A stretch of 64,000 nt of DNA from assembly GCA_010672965.1 (NCBI GenBank), contig JAAHFN010000004.1, positions 62,001 to 126,000 of the forward strand. The letters are read 5' to 3'. Shown here in pieces: positions 43,895 through 53,120 of the stretch; the first letter of the stretch is position 1; every line of letters starts with the position of its first letter. Origin of the DNA: Oscillatoria sp. SIO1A7 (lineage in GTDB: Bacteria > Cyanobacteriota > Cyanobacteriia > Cyanobacteriales > Laspinemataceae). The notes under the pieces were generated by a model. The model worked only from the letters and a program-made list of their open reading frames with translations. It was not told the DNA's origin and did not search any database. A program made the position numbers and the translations under genes.

Positions 43895-45961
43895 TCAGCA
43901 AGCTCTCCGCCAAATCTTGATGCTGCAGTCCCAGCCGGCGGTAGCGATCGTTTTGCCATCGGCAGCGAAAGCCACAGAACTAACTCGAATAGAATGACCT
44001 CGCAGAGAGTGAACTTCTTCTCCGGTTTTGGGATTCCAGAATTTAATATTTTCGTCCCAAGCCCCATTGGCCAGAGTTTTGCCATCAGGGCTAAAAGAAA
44101 GAGATAAAACCCAATCGGAATTTCCTTTGAGAGTTCTAATTTCCTCGCCGGATGTCACATCCCAGAGCTTAATAGTCTTGTCTTCGCTACCGCTGGCAAC
44201 TGTCCGACCATCAGGACTGAAGGTAATGCAGCGAACGCCACTGGAATGACCCCAAAGGGTATGAAGCAATTCCCCCGTATTGAGATTCCACAAGCGTGCG
44301 GTATTATCGGAACTACCGCTAGCTAAGGTTTGACCGTCGGGACTAATTGCCACGCATAAAACCCAATCTGAATGACCCGTCAGAGTATGAATAACTTCTG
44401 TAGAGGCGAGATTCCAAAGCTTAATCGTCCTGTCCTCGCTAGCACTAGCCAAAATTTTTCCTTCCCGGTCTATTGCTACTGAATTAACTCCATTAGAATG
44501 AGCGGTAAGGGCAGTCTTTTTCCAATCGGAGCTGCGCAGATTCCAAATAGCGATCGTGCTGTCATCGCTACTACTGGCTAAGGTCTGGCCGTCCGGGCTC
44601 ATGGCCACGGAAGTTACCGAGTTTAGAAGCGAAGAAAACAACGGACCGAGGGTAGAAATTTCTTTGCCAGTGTCCAGATTCCACAAGCGAATCGTGCTGT
44701 CATTGCTAGCGCTGGCGAGAGTCTGACCGTCAGCACTGATAGCAAGGCAATTAATTGGCTCCGAATGCCCCGGGAGGACATACTCTAATCTAACATTTTG
44801 CCAAGGGTTCTCTGCTGTTAGGCCACAGTGAATAGTTGGTGGTGCAGTAGGGGGACTTTCAATATCGACGATCGCAGTAATAGGACGAGACGAGATAGAT
44901 GGCGGCGAGATTGGTGCTGGGGGTGGGATAGATTTTGGCTTAAATCCCCTAGCTGCGAGTTGATATTGGGGCGGTGGCGGTGGGGGAATGCGAAGCTCGG
45001 GGGAATAGCGATCGTTTTTTAGCTCGTTTTTTCGCTGGTCTTGTACCTCGTTTTTTAGCTCGTTTTTTATCTCTATCAGCCGCTCCAAAATTACCCCAGT
45101 ACTTGCTGGGCGCTGATTGGGGGTACGAGCCATGAGGCGCTCGATAAAATCTGCCAGAACTGGCGATATTCCCGGAGCATAATCCCGCCAGCGCAACTCA
45201 TCTCTGTTTGGATCGTATAGATCCGGATGATTTGGTTTTTTTCCCGACAGTAAATAGACGAAAGTTCTCCCCAAGGCAAAGAAGTCAGATTGTAGCAGTG
45301 CGTGACCGTTTAATTGCTCCGGTGGCGTATAGCCAGCAGAGACAAAGCCCGTTACCTGTCCTTCTTCTTGTTTGACATAATAAGTGCCGGTTACTTCCCG
45401 CACCGTGCCAAAGTCAATCAAAGCCAGCTTGCCGTCTGGTCGCAGCATAATATTCGCTGGTTTTATGTCCCTGTGAAAAAAGTTCTCTGCGTGAACTAAA
45501 TCCAAAATAGCAGTCAGTTGCAACAGCCATTCTATGGCTAGATCTTGGTCTATAGAACGCCCTCGTTTGGTCATGTACTCTTGTAAGTCAGCACCATCTA
45601 TTTTCTCCATCACTAGGCAATGCAAAGGAGTTTGACTATTTTTGGGCAAAAATTCAAAATATCTATCTCCCCGGGGAATCCCCGGATGATTGAGATCCAT
45701 CAATACTTTCGCTTCTTGCTGAAACAGAGACAAGACTTTTGGTCTAGCGCGCTCCGGTATTTTATCCAGGCGTAAAATTTTTAAAAGTTTAATATCGTTG
45801 TCCTGCTTAATCTCGTAAATGTCGCTAAAGCCACCGCTCTTGCGCTTTTTTATTACCTTATAGCGCCCAACCAGCAGCAGCTCCGAGCCGCAGGCAAAGC
45901 AAAACATCAAGCGGTCTGGATTGTTGGGGTTTGGACAGTGGGGATTAATGCACAGGCTCAT
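43895..45961 (-). CDS. Ser/Thr protein kinase with zinc-ribbon N-terminus and seven WD40 repeats
   Basis: 688 aa. A four-cysteine ribbon lies at 4-25 (CINPHCP, CFACGSEL). The kinase domain (about 33-310) has catalytic loop HRDIKPANI and DFG at LIDFGTV; the glycine loop is weak (KKRKSGGFSDI). A Lys/Glu and proline-rich linker (about 315-395) leads to seven WD40 repeats (about 410-688), each ending like TIRLWNLDTG. The repeats form a full beta-propeller scaffold. Such kinase-WD40 proteins are common in filamentous cyanobacteria, and their targets are unknown. No membrane helix is present. The permease gene follows within 52 bp on the same strand. Confidence 0.92.
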   Translation of the reverse strand: MSLCINPHCPNPNNPDRLMFCFACGSELLLVGRYKVIKKRKSGGFSDIYEIKQDNDIKLLKILRLDKIPERARPKVLSLFQQEAKVLMDLNHPGIPRGDRYFEFLPKNSQTPLHCLVMEKIDGADLQEYMTKRGRSIDQDLAIEWLLQLTAILDLVHAENFFHRDIKPANIMLRPDGKLALIDFGTVREVTGTYYVKQEEGQVTGFVSAGYTPPEQLNGHALLQSDFFALGRTFVYLLSGKKPNHPDLYDPNRDELRWRDYAPGISPVLADFIERLMARTPNQRPASTGVILERLIEIKNELKNEVQDQRKNELKNDRYSPELRIPPPPPPQYQLAARGFKPKSIPPPAPISPPSISSRPITAIVDIESPPTAPPTIHCGLTAENPWQNVRLEYVLPGHSEPINCLAISADGQTLASASNDSTIRLWNLDTGKEISTLGPLFSSLLNSVTSVAMSPDGQTLASSSDDSTIAIWNLRSSDWKKTALTAHSNGVNSVAIDREGKILASASEDRTIKLWNLASTEVIHTLTGHSDWVLCVAISPDGQTLASGSSDNTARLWNLNTGELLHTLWGHSSGVRCITFSPDGRTVASGSEDKTIKLWDVTSGEEIRTLKGNSDWVLSLSFSPDGKTLANGAWDENIKFWNPKTGEEVHSLRGHSIRVSSVAFAADGKTIATAGWDCSIKIWRRAC

Positions 45962-46533
45962 AGCACCACGCGATATTTTTTTAGATTGACCGTTAATACA
46001 GGGGGCTTTCGCTCGAAGCAGGGGGTGGGATTAGGGTGTTGGGTGTGGGGTGTAGGGGGAATTCCTGCTGTTTTCCGTTCGCGGGGAGCGTAGCCTGCGC
46101 GCAAGCGCAAGAGCGTCTGCGCCCCTGAGAATCGCGCTTCGGGAGCCAGAAAGTCCGTTCCCGTTCGGAGGTTTCGAGTTTTCACCTTGACGATACCCAA
46201 ATGTCTCCTATGTCAACACCCTAGTGGGATGCGCCTCCAGACTTGCCCTCCAAGCTCGCCCTCCAAGCTCGCCCTCCAGATGCGATCCCTTGCCAAACAA
46301 CTGTAGCAATAACCAGAATCCTCGTTCCCCAGCTTATTGATAAAGTCCACCTATACACCTTTTACCCCCAAAGCGCCCTTTCCGAGTCTTGCAGCCGGTG
46401 AGTCGCTTGGGTTTTCAGCTTTGGACCAATACCCGAACTGAAACGATCGCTACTTTCAAGGTACTGCTTAACATTTGCTTTATAAATAAGCTCTTTCAAA
46501 GGCGAGCGGGCTTATTACCTACCAACAATGTTA
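45962..46533. other. Gene-free spacer between kinase and bioF
   Basis: Contains a short GGGTGTTGGGTGTGGGG run (about 46034-46057), a CGGGGAGCGTAGCCTGCGCG-type repeat (about 46082-46125) and three CTCGCCCTCCAAG-like blocks (about 46243-46275). No gene is seen. Confidence 0.45.
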
Positions 46534-47700
46534 CTACAAACAATGTAACGCTTTGACCAGTTGTTCGCAGTGAATTGGTTCGTGAGTTGCCATCACCGCG
46601 ATGCGAATCCTGCTGGTAGGCACGGTAGGCGGACGGACTGCTCCTACAAAAAGACCGGCTTCTTTTAACTTTCGCCCTGCTTCTAGTACCGCATCGGCAT
46701 CAGACATTTGCAAGCAGGAGATGGGCGAGTCGGAAGGGAGCAAATTGAATCCGGAGGGGAGGCTTTCGGCGAGCAACTGTTTGAGATAATCGACATTTTG
46801 CCACAGTGACGTTCGGCGTTCCGGTTCTTCTTGGATAATGGCGATCGCCTCTAGAGCTGCTGCCGTATCCCCCGGAGATAGCCCAGTAGTATAGATCCAA
46901 CTCGGGGCTCGATTGCGCAGGAAGTCAATTAAAGGAGCCGTACCGGCCACATACCCTCCCAAACTGCCTAAAGCTTTGCTCAGAGTGCCCATTTGAATCA
47001 GCGGTTTCCCTACAAGGCCGAAATGTTCCGCGCATCCGGCACCAGTAGCCCCAAAAATGCCAGTCGCGTGAGCTTCATCCACCAAAAGCATACAGCTAAA
47101 TTCTTCGGCAATAGCTAACAACTCTGGTAAGGGACAAATATCCCCATCCATGCTAAAAACACTATCGCTAAGGATGAGGCAACGGCGATACTGGTCTCGG
47201 CATTCTTGCAATTTAGTTGTTAAATCTCGAATGTCGCAGTGGAGATATTCTTTAACGGTAGCGCCGCTGAGGATAGCGCCATTTTTAAGGCTGGAGTGGT
47301 TGTATCGATCGCCTATAATTAGGTCCCTCTTGCCTACTAGAGCGGCAATAGTGCCAATATTAGCTAGATAGCCAGAACTAAAGACAAGGGCATCGTCGGT
47401 TTTTTTTAAGCGAGCGATCGCCAACTCTAGTTCTCGATGCAACGGGCGATGACCTGTAATCAGTCGAGAACCCGTGGTGCCGGTGCCGTATTTTTGGGTA
47501 GCATTGGTGGCTGCTAGGATGAGGCGATCGCTCCCTGCTAAACCCAGATAGTCGTTACTGGCAAAATTGATAACCGAGCGACCTTCTAGCCGTATCGCGG
47601 GTCCAGGGCGACTGGCGATCGCTTGCACGGAGCGATACCAGTTTGCCGAGCGAATCGTAGCCAAAGATTTTTCTATCCAAGCATAAGGATCTATTGGCAT
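46534..47700 (-). CDS. bioF: 8-amino-7-oxononanoate synthase
   Basis: 388 aa. It is a fold-type I PLP enzyme of the alpha-oxoamine synthase family: [14 protein letters not shown] near the start, [31 protein letters not shown] (PLP-contacting Asp and His) and [16 protein letters not shown] with the Schiff-base lysine. BioF joins pimeloyl thioester and L-alanine in biotin synthesis. KBL and serine palmitoyltransferase have the same fold, but the length and motif wording fit BioF best. Other biotin genes are not adjacent. A 77-residue hypothetical gene lies 90 bp upstream on the same strand. Confidence 0.9.
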   Translation of the reverse strand: MPIDPYAWIEKSLATIRSANWYRSVQAIASRPGPAIRLEGRSVINFASNDYLGLAGSDRLILAATNATQKYGTGTTGSRLITGHRPLHRELELAIARLKKTDDALVFSSGYLANIGTIAALVGKRDLIIGDRYNHSSLKNGAILSGATVKEYLHCDIRDLTTKLQECRDQYRRCLILSDSVFSMDGDICPLPELLAIAEEFSCMLLVDEAHATGIFGATGAGCAEHFGLVGKPLIQMGTLSKALGSLGGYVAGTAPLIDFLRNRAPSWIYTTGLSPGDTAAALEAIAIIQEEPERRTSLWQNVDYLKQLLAESLPSGFNLLPSDSPISCLQMSDADAVLEAGRKLKEAGLFVGAVRPPTVPTSRIRIAVMATHEPIHCEQLVKALHCL

Positions 47701-47790
47701 AGGGCTATCTGATTACTCCCGCCTCCACTCCCACATCTAAAATTTTTCCAAACCCAATCCGCAGTTGTCGCCTTATCAATTATAATTCAG

Positions 47791-48024
47791 TCATTTGTTA
47801 TGGGCATCTGTGGCTCGCTCCCCGGTCTCCTGCTCTGTTTCCTCCAAAAAAGGCTTTTGGGCTCGTCTTTCCACCAAGCCCATTTCAAAAGCAATATCGG
47901 GCAAATCTTCTACTTTGTATTTCCCGGGCTGAAAAACCCGTTCTAGGGTAAAGCAGGATTGTGTAAGTTCTACCACTTCTGCCGGAGCAAACATGACTCT
48001 AGATCTGATGCGCTGAATTCCCAT
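47791..48024 (-). CDS. Small hypothetical protein
   Basis: 77 aa, starting at 48024 with GGGAG about 8 nt before the ATG. An internal Met at residue 11 (MFAPAEVVEL) is an alternative start. The sequence is soluble and acidic (TQSCFTLERVFQPGKYKVED, MGLVERRAQKPF) with a Glu/Thr-rich end. No known family is recognised, but codon use and spacing look like a real gene. It lies just upstream of bioF on the same strand and may share its transcript. Confidence 0.55.
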   Translation of the reverse strand: MGIQRIRSRVMFAPAEVVELTQSCFTLERVFQPGKYKVEDLPDIAFEMGLVERRAQKPFLEETEQETGERATDAHNK

Positions 48025-48332
48025 GATTCTCGCTCCCTGATTGCTTGGTTTTATTCTGCCAGTTTTACATACCAGTTTTGGGTGTCAGTTTTGCTTTCTA
48101 GCAAAAGTATGACTTACGCATTAAATCTACTAACGGTGCAACCACAGGGGCATTGCCCCTAAAAAACACTATATCTGGATATTTGACGTAAGTCCGAAAA
48201 GGGAGACATCTGTCATTCTAGGACTATTTCGACTGTAAGCGGAACCTCGATCTCTGTCCCTAAGCATTGGATCGGATGTGGTGGATGTCGATAAAGTGGA
48301 TAAAATGGAAGCCAAAAATCCAGAGAATCTTC
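48025..48332. other. Divergent spacer between small hypothetical gene and petJ
   Basis: Holds a short element C (48111-48194). The open frame continues upstream of petJ to 48267 but has no family support there. Confidence 0.45.
48111..48194. repeat. Element family C, short copy
   Basis: 84 bp bounded by GACTTACG and CGTAAGTC, with the central block GGGGCATTGCCCC. Confidence 0.6.
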
Positions 48333-48671
48333 ATGCCCAGACCCCTCGCGGCTCTAATTATTGCCCTAACCTTACTGGTCCTAACTCCCTCTAACCCTGC
48401 TTTGGCAACAGATTTCACTAATGGAGCCCAAGTCTTTGCTGCCAACTGTGCCGCTTGTCACTCTGGGGGCGGCAACATTATCAGGAGGGGGAAAAATCTG
48501 AAGCGACGGGCGCTGGGGCGCAATAAAATGAATTCTATCAAGGCGATTTCTTCTTTGGTGACAAATGGCAAATATGCTATGCCAGCCTATAAAGACCGAT
48601 TGAGCTACCAACAGATACAGGATGTCGCTGCTTATGTGCTACAGCAGGCAGACAATAACTGGAAATCCTAA
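48333..48671 (+). CDS. petJ: Cytochrome c6 (PetJ-type)
   Basis: 112 aa from MPRPLAALIIALTLL; the upstream ATG at 48267 adds an unlikely Trp/Lys-rich tail. A signal peptide ends near PALATDF and targets the thylakoid lumen. The mature protein has the c6 pattern: NGAQVFAANCAACH (heme binding), then GGGNII, MNSIKAISSLVTNGKYAMPAY (axial Met) and IQDVAAYVLQQA. It carries electrons from cytochrome b6f to photosystem I or the terminal oxidase. The segment RRGKNLKRRALGRNK is unusually basic for c6, so the protein may be a c6-like isoform with a different partner preference. Confidence 0.85.
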   Translation: MPRPLAALIIALTLLVLTPSNPALATDFTNGAQVFAANCAACHSGGGNIIRRGKNLKRRALGRNKMNSIKAISSLVTNGKYAMPAYKDRLSYQQIQDVAAYVLQQADNNWKS

Positions 48672-49171
48672 TGAGACTTAATTGGGCTCAATGTAAAAGT
48701 TATGTAAATAATAAAACTTGTTCATAAAAAATTAAAATAAAATAAATGAATATTGACTATATAAAACATATAGACATAGCATAGACTATTCCGTTAATTA
48801 TTTGCTAGTTATATTTCTTGCTGGCGAATTATAATATAAGTGATGAATATGTCAAATCTTGACAGACTAGGCTCGAAGAAATAACCAGAGCGATCGCTCT
48901 TTATGGCGCGATCGCGATCGCTGCCTTGCCAAGACTCATCCCTTACTATAAAAAAACAGTAGTTACGCAGAGGTGCTAGCCTAGCACCAGACCATATATC
49001 TAGATTCAGATGCGTAAATACCGAGAAACTAACCTCTGGGACTTTAGCAACCAAAGTTAGCCCAAAACACTTTTTAAAGATTGAGTGAAGACTAGAGTAA
49101 AGTGTTAATAGTTAAGGTGAAGGCGGGTAAGATAGAAGAAATATAAGCCTAAGAACAAAGGGGAAACTGCC
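48672..49171. other. AT-rich promoter region before the PEP-CTERM gene
   Basis: 500 bp, AT-rich, with TATA-like tracts at about 48740-48790 and a GCGATCGCGATCGC pair near 48906-48920. No gene is supported. Confidence 0.4.
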
Positions 49172-49831
49172 ATGAAAGAGACACTAATTAAAGGAATCGC
49201 CGCTACAGCTGCAGCTGTAACAACATCTGTATTCGGCTTCTCTAACGCAGCCTCGGCCTTCATGTTCGGAACCGACGGCATCCGCTATGAAGAAAACACC
49301 ACGATTGAATTTACATTTAAACAAAACGGCGGTGGGTACGATTCAATCTTGTCAGTGTATGAGGTTTTGGATAATGGCCGCACCGCTTTTCGTCAGGAGC
49401 TACTTGGCGAGGAGCTAAATAGCACAGGTAGCTTCGAGTTTCTGGCGAACAAGACTTACACTCTGGGCCTGACAAACTACCACCCAAAGAGCGGCGCGTC
49501 ACTCGGAACAGTGTACTCCACAACCAGGCTCAATTGGGCCTACAAAAACGGAGGGGTAGGATACCAGCAGGCCCTGTTTGGAGCTCAGCCCGGACTCGAA
49601 GCAGAAGGGCAGACATTTGCAAATCCTGGTGACTACACTGGAGGAGTCGATCCGACCCAAAAAACGGTGAAAATTTCCTTCAACGATGGGGGACAGGTCT
49701 TCGGTTCCGATGCCGACTACAATGACTTCGTAGTTTACGCAGCTCCAGAGCCCGTCAGCATGGGTGGGATGGCTCTCGGAGCTGCCGGATTGGCTGTGGC
49801 CCGTCGCCGTCGCCGTAACAAAAGCGCTTAA
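49172..49831 (+). CDS. PEP-CTERM sorting domain protein beside the exosortase
   Basis: 219 aa. A signal peptide (1-29, ending NAASA) precedes an extracellular domain starting FMFGTDGIRYEENTTIEFTF. A DADYNDFVVYA motif and the sorting signal APEPVSMGGMALGAAG with an RRRRRNKSA end complete the protein. It is homologous to the PEP-CTERM protein at 9214-9924 (same FxFGxxGIR start and DYNDF motif). The Asp-rich motif may bind calcium (inference). It is the likely substrate of the cyanoexosortase encoded 430 bp downstream, and its own transcript ends at the strong terminator at 49877. Confidence 0.88.
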   Translation: MKETLIKGIAATAAAVTTSVFGFSNAASAFMFGTDGIRYEENTTIEFTFKQNGGGYDSILSVYEVLDNGRTAFRQELLGEELNSTGSFEFLANKTYTLGLTNYHPKSGASLGTVYSTTRLNWAYKNGGVGYQQALFGAQPGLEAEGQTFANPGDYTGGVDPTQKTVKISFNDGGQVFGSDADYNDFVVYAAPEPVSMGGMALGAAGLAVARRRRRNKSA

Positions 49832-50263
49832 TAGTCTAGAAAAACGATTGCAAAACTCAATGGCAATTAAAAAAGCAAAAGCAGTTGGCTGGTAGATAAG
49901 CCAACTGCTTTTATTTGCTAGATTTTATTTGCTAGGCTTTATAGCAGAAAGCGATAGGCTTTGAGCAGTCAGCTAAGAGTACGAGTATTGCCAATATTAG
50001 GTGTGGAGATTTTTGAATTATACTAAAATACATATTTATTTATGTATTTAATGTATTTATCTATGCCAGACTTTATTTAGTCTCTCTTGGAACTATTGTG
50101 GCAAAGCAGTCCGCGTTAGACGATAATATAAGGGTTATAGCACAAATGGTAAAACGCTCGATGACTTTGAACCCAAGGACTAAAAATTACTTCTGCCTAG
50201 TGTAATCAGTGGCATTATGTCCCCCCATCAGCCTTTAGATGCGATCGCAATAAAGCAAATGTT
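49832..50263. other. Spacer between PEP-CTERM gene and exosortase
   Basis: Contains the terminator at 49877-49912 and a TTTATGTATTTAATGTATTTAT tract near 50038-50060. A weak tRNA-like string (AAATGGTAAAACGC, GACTTTGAAC) at about 50140-50185 does not fold into a cloverleaf. Confidence 0.4.
49877..49912 (+). terminator. Rho-independent terminator after PEP-CTERM gene
   Basis: AAAAGCAGTTGGCT and its exact complement form a 14-bp stem with an 8-nt loop. The hairpin ends in TTTT and is followed by ATTTGCTAGATTTTATTT. It lies 45 bp after the stop codon. Confidence 0.85.
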
Positions 50264-51127
50264 ATGATATCAAATCAACTGGCTCAAAAATGTAGCGAAC
50301 CAAAATACTGGCTATTAGGAATAGCAGCCAGTTTAATGGCTGTTAACCTGACTTTGATATGGCGATCGGATAATGTTGATGTTATGGGTACGAGCCTGCT
50401 TTTTTGGGGTTGCGTAGCGGTTCTCATCTCGGAAAGAAAAGACGAGCTTCGTCTTGATAGCGACCTATTTTCCAGTTTGGCTGGCGTCTTGCTAATTGCC
50501 TTGGTAATGCTGAAAAGTGCCACGGTTTCGGGTTATGATATTTTTCTGCGCGTCGCGCCGTTGATGTCCGGTCTGGGTATCGGCCTGCTGGCCTCTGGTG
50601 CAAGAGGAATAAAGCAATATTGGCAGGAAATACTGATGCTGGGCTTTATTGCTATACCTCCGGGATTGGTTTTGCGGTTGGTGGATACGGCTCCAGCTAC
50701 GGCAAAATTTAGCGGATTTTTGCTCTGGTATTTAGGGGCTGACGTGACTCGGGAAGGGATATATATAATGCTGCCAGAAGGGAGTGTAGAAGTGGGAATA
50801 GGCTGTAATGGTCTGAATTTAATTCTACAATTATTAGGGCTGTCAATGCTTGTTTTGTTGATGTTTCCGACCAAAAAAATTCACAAAGTAATCGTGCCGG
50901 TGGTAGGAGCGATAGTGGCATTTGCAGTAAACGCAGCTCGCGTAGCTCTCTTGGCTGCGATCGTAGCTAGTGGTAATAACAAAGCATTTGCTTACTGGCA
51001 TCATGGGGATGGCTCTCTGATATTTTCTACGATCGCCGTTGCAATTTTTGGGGCATTCTGCTGGTTGGCGATTTTGCGCGAGGAACCGGATAATGAGGAA
51101 CCGGATAACAAGGTGGCAGGAGAGTGA
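50264..51127 (+). CDS. Cyanoexosortase (A-like)
   Basis: 287 aa, about eight membrane helices. The exosortase catalytic set is present: Cys181 in VGIGCNGLNL, Arg226 in NAARVALLA and His246/His247 in YWHHGDG. The enzyme is a membrane transpeptidase/protease that recognises PEP-CTERM signals and links cargo to surface polysaccharide. The two genes downstream (an exosortase-associated protein and an HpsJ-family protein) place it in a cyanoexosortase system. Subtype A versus C cannot be settled by eye. Its stop is 4 nt before the next gene's start, so they form an operon. A likely substrate gene lies just upstream. Confidence 0.88.
   Translation: MISNQLAQKCSEPKYWLLGIAASLMAVNLTLIWRSDNVDVMGTSLLFWGCVAVLISERKDELRLDSDLFSSLAGVLLIALVMLKSATVSGYDIFLRVAPLMSGLGIGLLASGARGIKQYWQEILMLGFIAIPPGLVLRLVDTAPATAKFSGFLLWYLGADVTREGIYIMLPEGSVEVGIGCNGLNLILQLLGLSMLVLLMFPTKKIHKVIVPVVGAIVAFAVNAARVALLAAIVASGNNKAFAYWHHGDGSLIFSTIAVAIFGAFCWLAILREEPDNEEPDNKVAGE
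51118..51122 (+). promoter_or_regulatory. Ribosome-binding site for the exosortase-associated gene
   Basis: AGGAG inside the last codons of the exosortase gene, 9 nt before the ATG at 51132. It decides that start over the in-frame ATG at 51039. Confidence 0.75.
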
Positions 51128-51131
51128 AAGA

Positions 51132-51800
51132 ATGGCGATCGCCCGATGGAGTTCGCTCCGCATTTGGCTTTTGGCTGCTACCTTTGGTGGCGTTACTATA
51201 GTTTTGGCAAAATCAGTTCTATATCCTGCTGGAGATAAGCAAGTTACTCCCTTTGAGTTTCCAACCGCAATCCCCTTAGCAAAGTGGCAGCAGTTAGAGA
51301 ACGCTCCCCTAGAAAAAACAGAGGAAAAAGATGTCGCGGCAGAAATGGGCTATAGATTTATTCAAAAAAACATTGTTTTGGATATAAAAATGCGCTATAT
51401 TAATAGCGAACAAGTAGATGTAAAACAACTGATGAAAAAATACGGTGGCGATCGCTCCTATCGAAATAACTTCCCATTACGCGAGCAAGAAGGGGTCGGT
51501 TTCTATAGCGTCTGGACTACCCCAGAGCGAACTTATCTAAGTGCTTGCATCAACCCGCAGGGGGGCAGTACGGTGACAGCGGAACAGTTTAGGAAAAATA
51601 GGAATATCTACGATATGCGGCCAATTCGGATCTGGTATTGGTTGCTTGGCAGAGGGGAACTGCGAGACTGGCGCTGTTTGTGGGCTGTATTGTCTATCCC
51701 TATAGAACCAACTTCTTCTCAGGAGGAAGCGCAGACAATTCTATTAGACGCCTGGTTGTCCTGGCATGAATGGTGGCAGCCCCGCTTTCCGAAAGAGTAA
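51132..51800 (+). CDS. Cyanoexosortase-associated protein
   Basis: 222 aa from the ATG at 51132 (AGGAG precedes it). An N-terminal membrane anchor (about 8-27, LRIWLLAATFGGVTIVLAKS) is followed by a soluble extracytoplasmic domain with LAKWQQLENAPL, ALDIKMRY-like VLDIKMRYIN, FYSVWTTPERTYLSACINP and RDWRCLWAVLSIP. This fits the small protein encoded directly downstream of cyanoexosortases and expected to assist sorting. No catalytic motif is recognised. Translation is probably coupled to the exosortase, and the HpsJ-type gene follows 38 bp later. Confidence 0.78.
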   Translation: MAIARWSSLRIWLLAATFGGVTIVLAKSVLYPAGDKQVTPFEFPTAIPLAKWQQLENAPLEKTEEKDVAAEMGYRFIQKNIVLDIKMRYINSEQVDVKQLMKKYGGDRSYRNNFPLREQEGVGFYSVWTTPERTYLSACINPQGGSTVTAEQFRKNRNIYDMRPIRIWYWLLGRGELRDWRCLWAVLSIPIEPTSSQEEAQTILLDAWLSWHEWWQPRFPKE

Positions 51801-51838
51801 AAAAAAATATATATAGCAGAGAAAAGAGTGAAAAAATT

Positions 51839-52516
51839 ATGACTGTATCGCAAGGTCAAGGAGACCTATCTACAAATAGATTGCGTTTGGTAGGTTATGG
51901 TTTGTTGCTGTTTGCAGTAGTTGACGTGGTTCAGCTATTATACCCACCACAACTTACGAATGCGGTCTGGGAATTGCAAACAATGGGAGCAATAGTGGAA
52001 CGTTTGCCCGTTCCCTTGTTAGGTCTGGTAATGGTATTTTTTGGCGAGCAATACGATCGCAGAATGTGGGAAGATATTTTTTTAAAGTTCTTATCCTGGT
52101 TCTGCGTGCTGTTGGCTCTATTATTTTTCTTGCTAGTCCCCTTAGGAGTTGTAAATACGATGCGCATTAATACCCAAAATAGCGCTCGTATCGAAGCTCA
52201 ATCCCAAGCGCGTCTTGAGGAACTAGAACAAGTAGAAAGACAAGTTAGCCAAGGGACGGCTCAAGACCTAAAAACCCTAGCCATAGAACTCAACCGCTTG
52301 GGGTTACCTGTGGATACCCAAAAAACTGACGAACTAAAAAGTGAAATTCTCTCTAGAGTTACTGCTGCAAAAGAGCAGTTACCCGCCCAAACCGAAGGAA
52401 CTCGGAAAAATCAGCGCAGAGTGCTACTGAAAAATTCGATTAAATGGAATATTGGGGCTCTAGTGTCGAGTCTTTTATTGTTTTACATTTGGCGCGGAAC
52501 CGGCTGGGCGCGATAA
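51839..52516 (+). CDS. hpsJ: HpsJ-family membrane protein
   Basis: 225 aa from MTVSQGQGDL; an upstream in-frame ATG at 51770 overlaps the previous gene. There are four hydrophobic helices: about 19-37, 45-70, 82-105 (FLSWFCVLLALLFFLLVPLG) and a last one near 200-218. A polar coiled coil (about 115-150, ARIEAQSQARLEELEQVERQ) lies between. The layout and position downstream of a cyanoexosortase match HpsJ-like proteins. HpsJ is one of the hormogonium polysaccharide (hps) proteins described in Nostoc punctiforme, so a link to motility or surface polysaccharide is likely but inferred. Confidence 0.75.
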   Translation: MTVSQGQGDLSTNRLRLVGYGLLLFAVVDVVQLLYPPQLTNAVWELQTMGAIVERLPVPLLGLVMVFFGEQYDRRMWEDIFLKFLSWFCVLLALLFFLLVPLGVVNTMRINTQNSARIEAQSQARLEELEQVERQVSQGTAQDLKTLAIELNRLGLPVDTQKTDELKSEILSRVTAAKEQLPAQTEGTRKNQRRVLLKNSIKWNIGALVSSLLLFYIWRGTGWAR

Positions 52517-52750
52517 CTAGGTGCCGCTGCGCGGAAGTCAAAAGTCTCAAGGTAATAAGTCAAAATGCCTTTGTACTCTGGCTCCCGGCCCGATCGCCCT
52601 GGTGGATTATTTCTGCCACGCTGCACTAGGCTTTAGCACTATCTATATATCCCAAAATTGAAGAGCCTCGGTTGAGAAACGGCTAAATCCCGATTATTGA
52701 CCGAGGTTCTGCTATCTAGTGCCGCTGCGCTCCATGTCTCAAGGTAATAA

Positions 52751-52886
52751 TATCAAATCCGGTTAATTACCCATGAATCCCGTAGGGGCAATCCCCCCGT
52801 GGTTGCCCCGGCCGCCCCGGCTGGTCTGGGGCGCTCCCGGGGGCACCGCCCCTACAAACTGTGACTGTTTAACCGGATTTGATATA
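52751..52886. repeat. Element family B, copy 2
   Basis: 136 bp bounded by TATCAAATCCGGTTAA and its complement TTAACCGGATTTGATA. The core includes CCCGTAGGGGCAATCC and GCCCCTACAAACTGTGACTG. Confidence 0.85.
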
Positions 52887-53022
52887 AGTCTCAAGGTACA
52901 ATACCTTCGCCAAAAGACAAAAATCCCTTATTTGTAGGGAGTGGCTCGGGAACCAACCCAACAAATGCCTGTTCGCGCTGCACTAGGTTGTCCGGCTATC
53001 GGAGAGACTTTATAAATGGCGA

Positions 53023-53120
53023 TCGCCCCAAACAAATCGCCCCAAACAAATCGCCCCAAACAAATCGCCCCAAGCAAATCGCCCCAAACAAATCGCCCCA
53101 AACAAATCGCCCCAAACAAA
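53023..53120 (+). repeat. Seven tandem 14-bp units TCGCCCCAAACAAA
   Basis: 98 bp, with one variant base (AAG for AAA in unit 4), continuing into a partial unit TCGCCCTAC. On the minus strand it opens a frame of alternating Gly-Ala-Ile/Trp-Gly-Asp repeats that is not a gene. Confidence 0.9.

Noticed and set aside
50134-50200. tRNA-Gln-like string (AAATGGTAAAACGC, GACTTTGAAC)
   Set aside because: No acceptor or T-arm pairing could be found, so it is a chance match or very decayed.
52928-53119. Minus-strand frame of Gly-Ala-Ile and Trp-Gly-Asp repeats, resembling a pentapeptide-type protein
   Set aside because: It is a translation of the 14-bp DNA array and has no supporting start signal.
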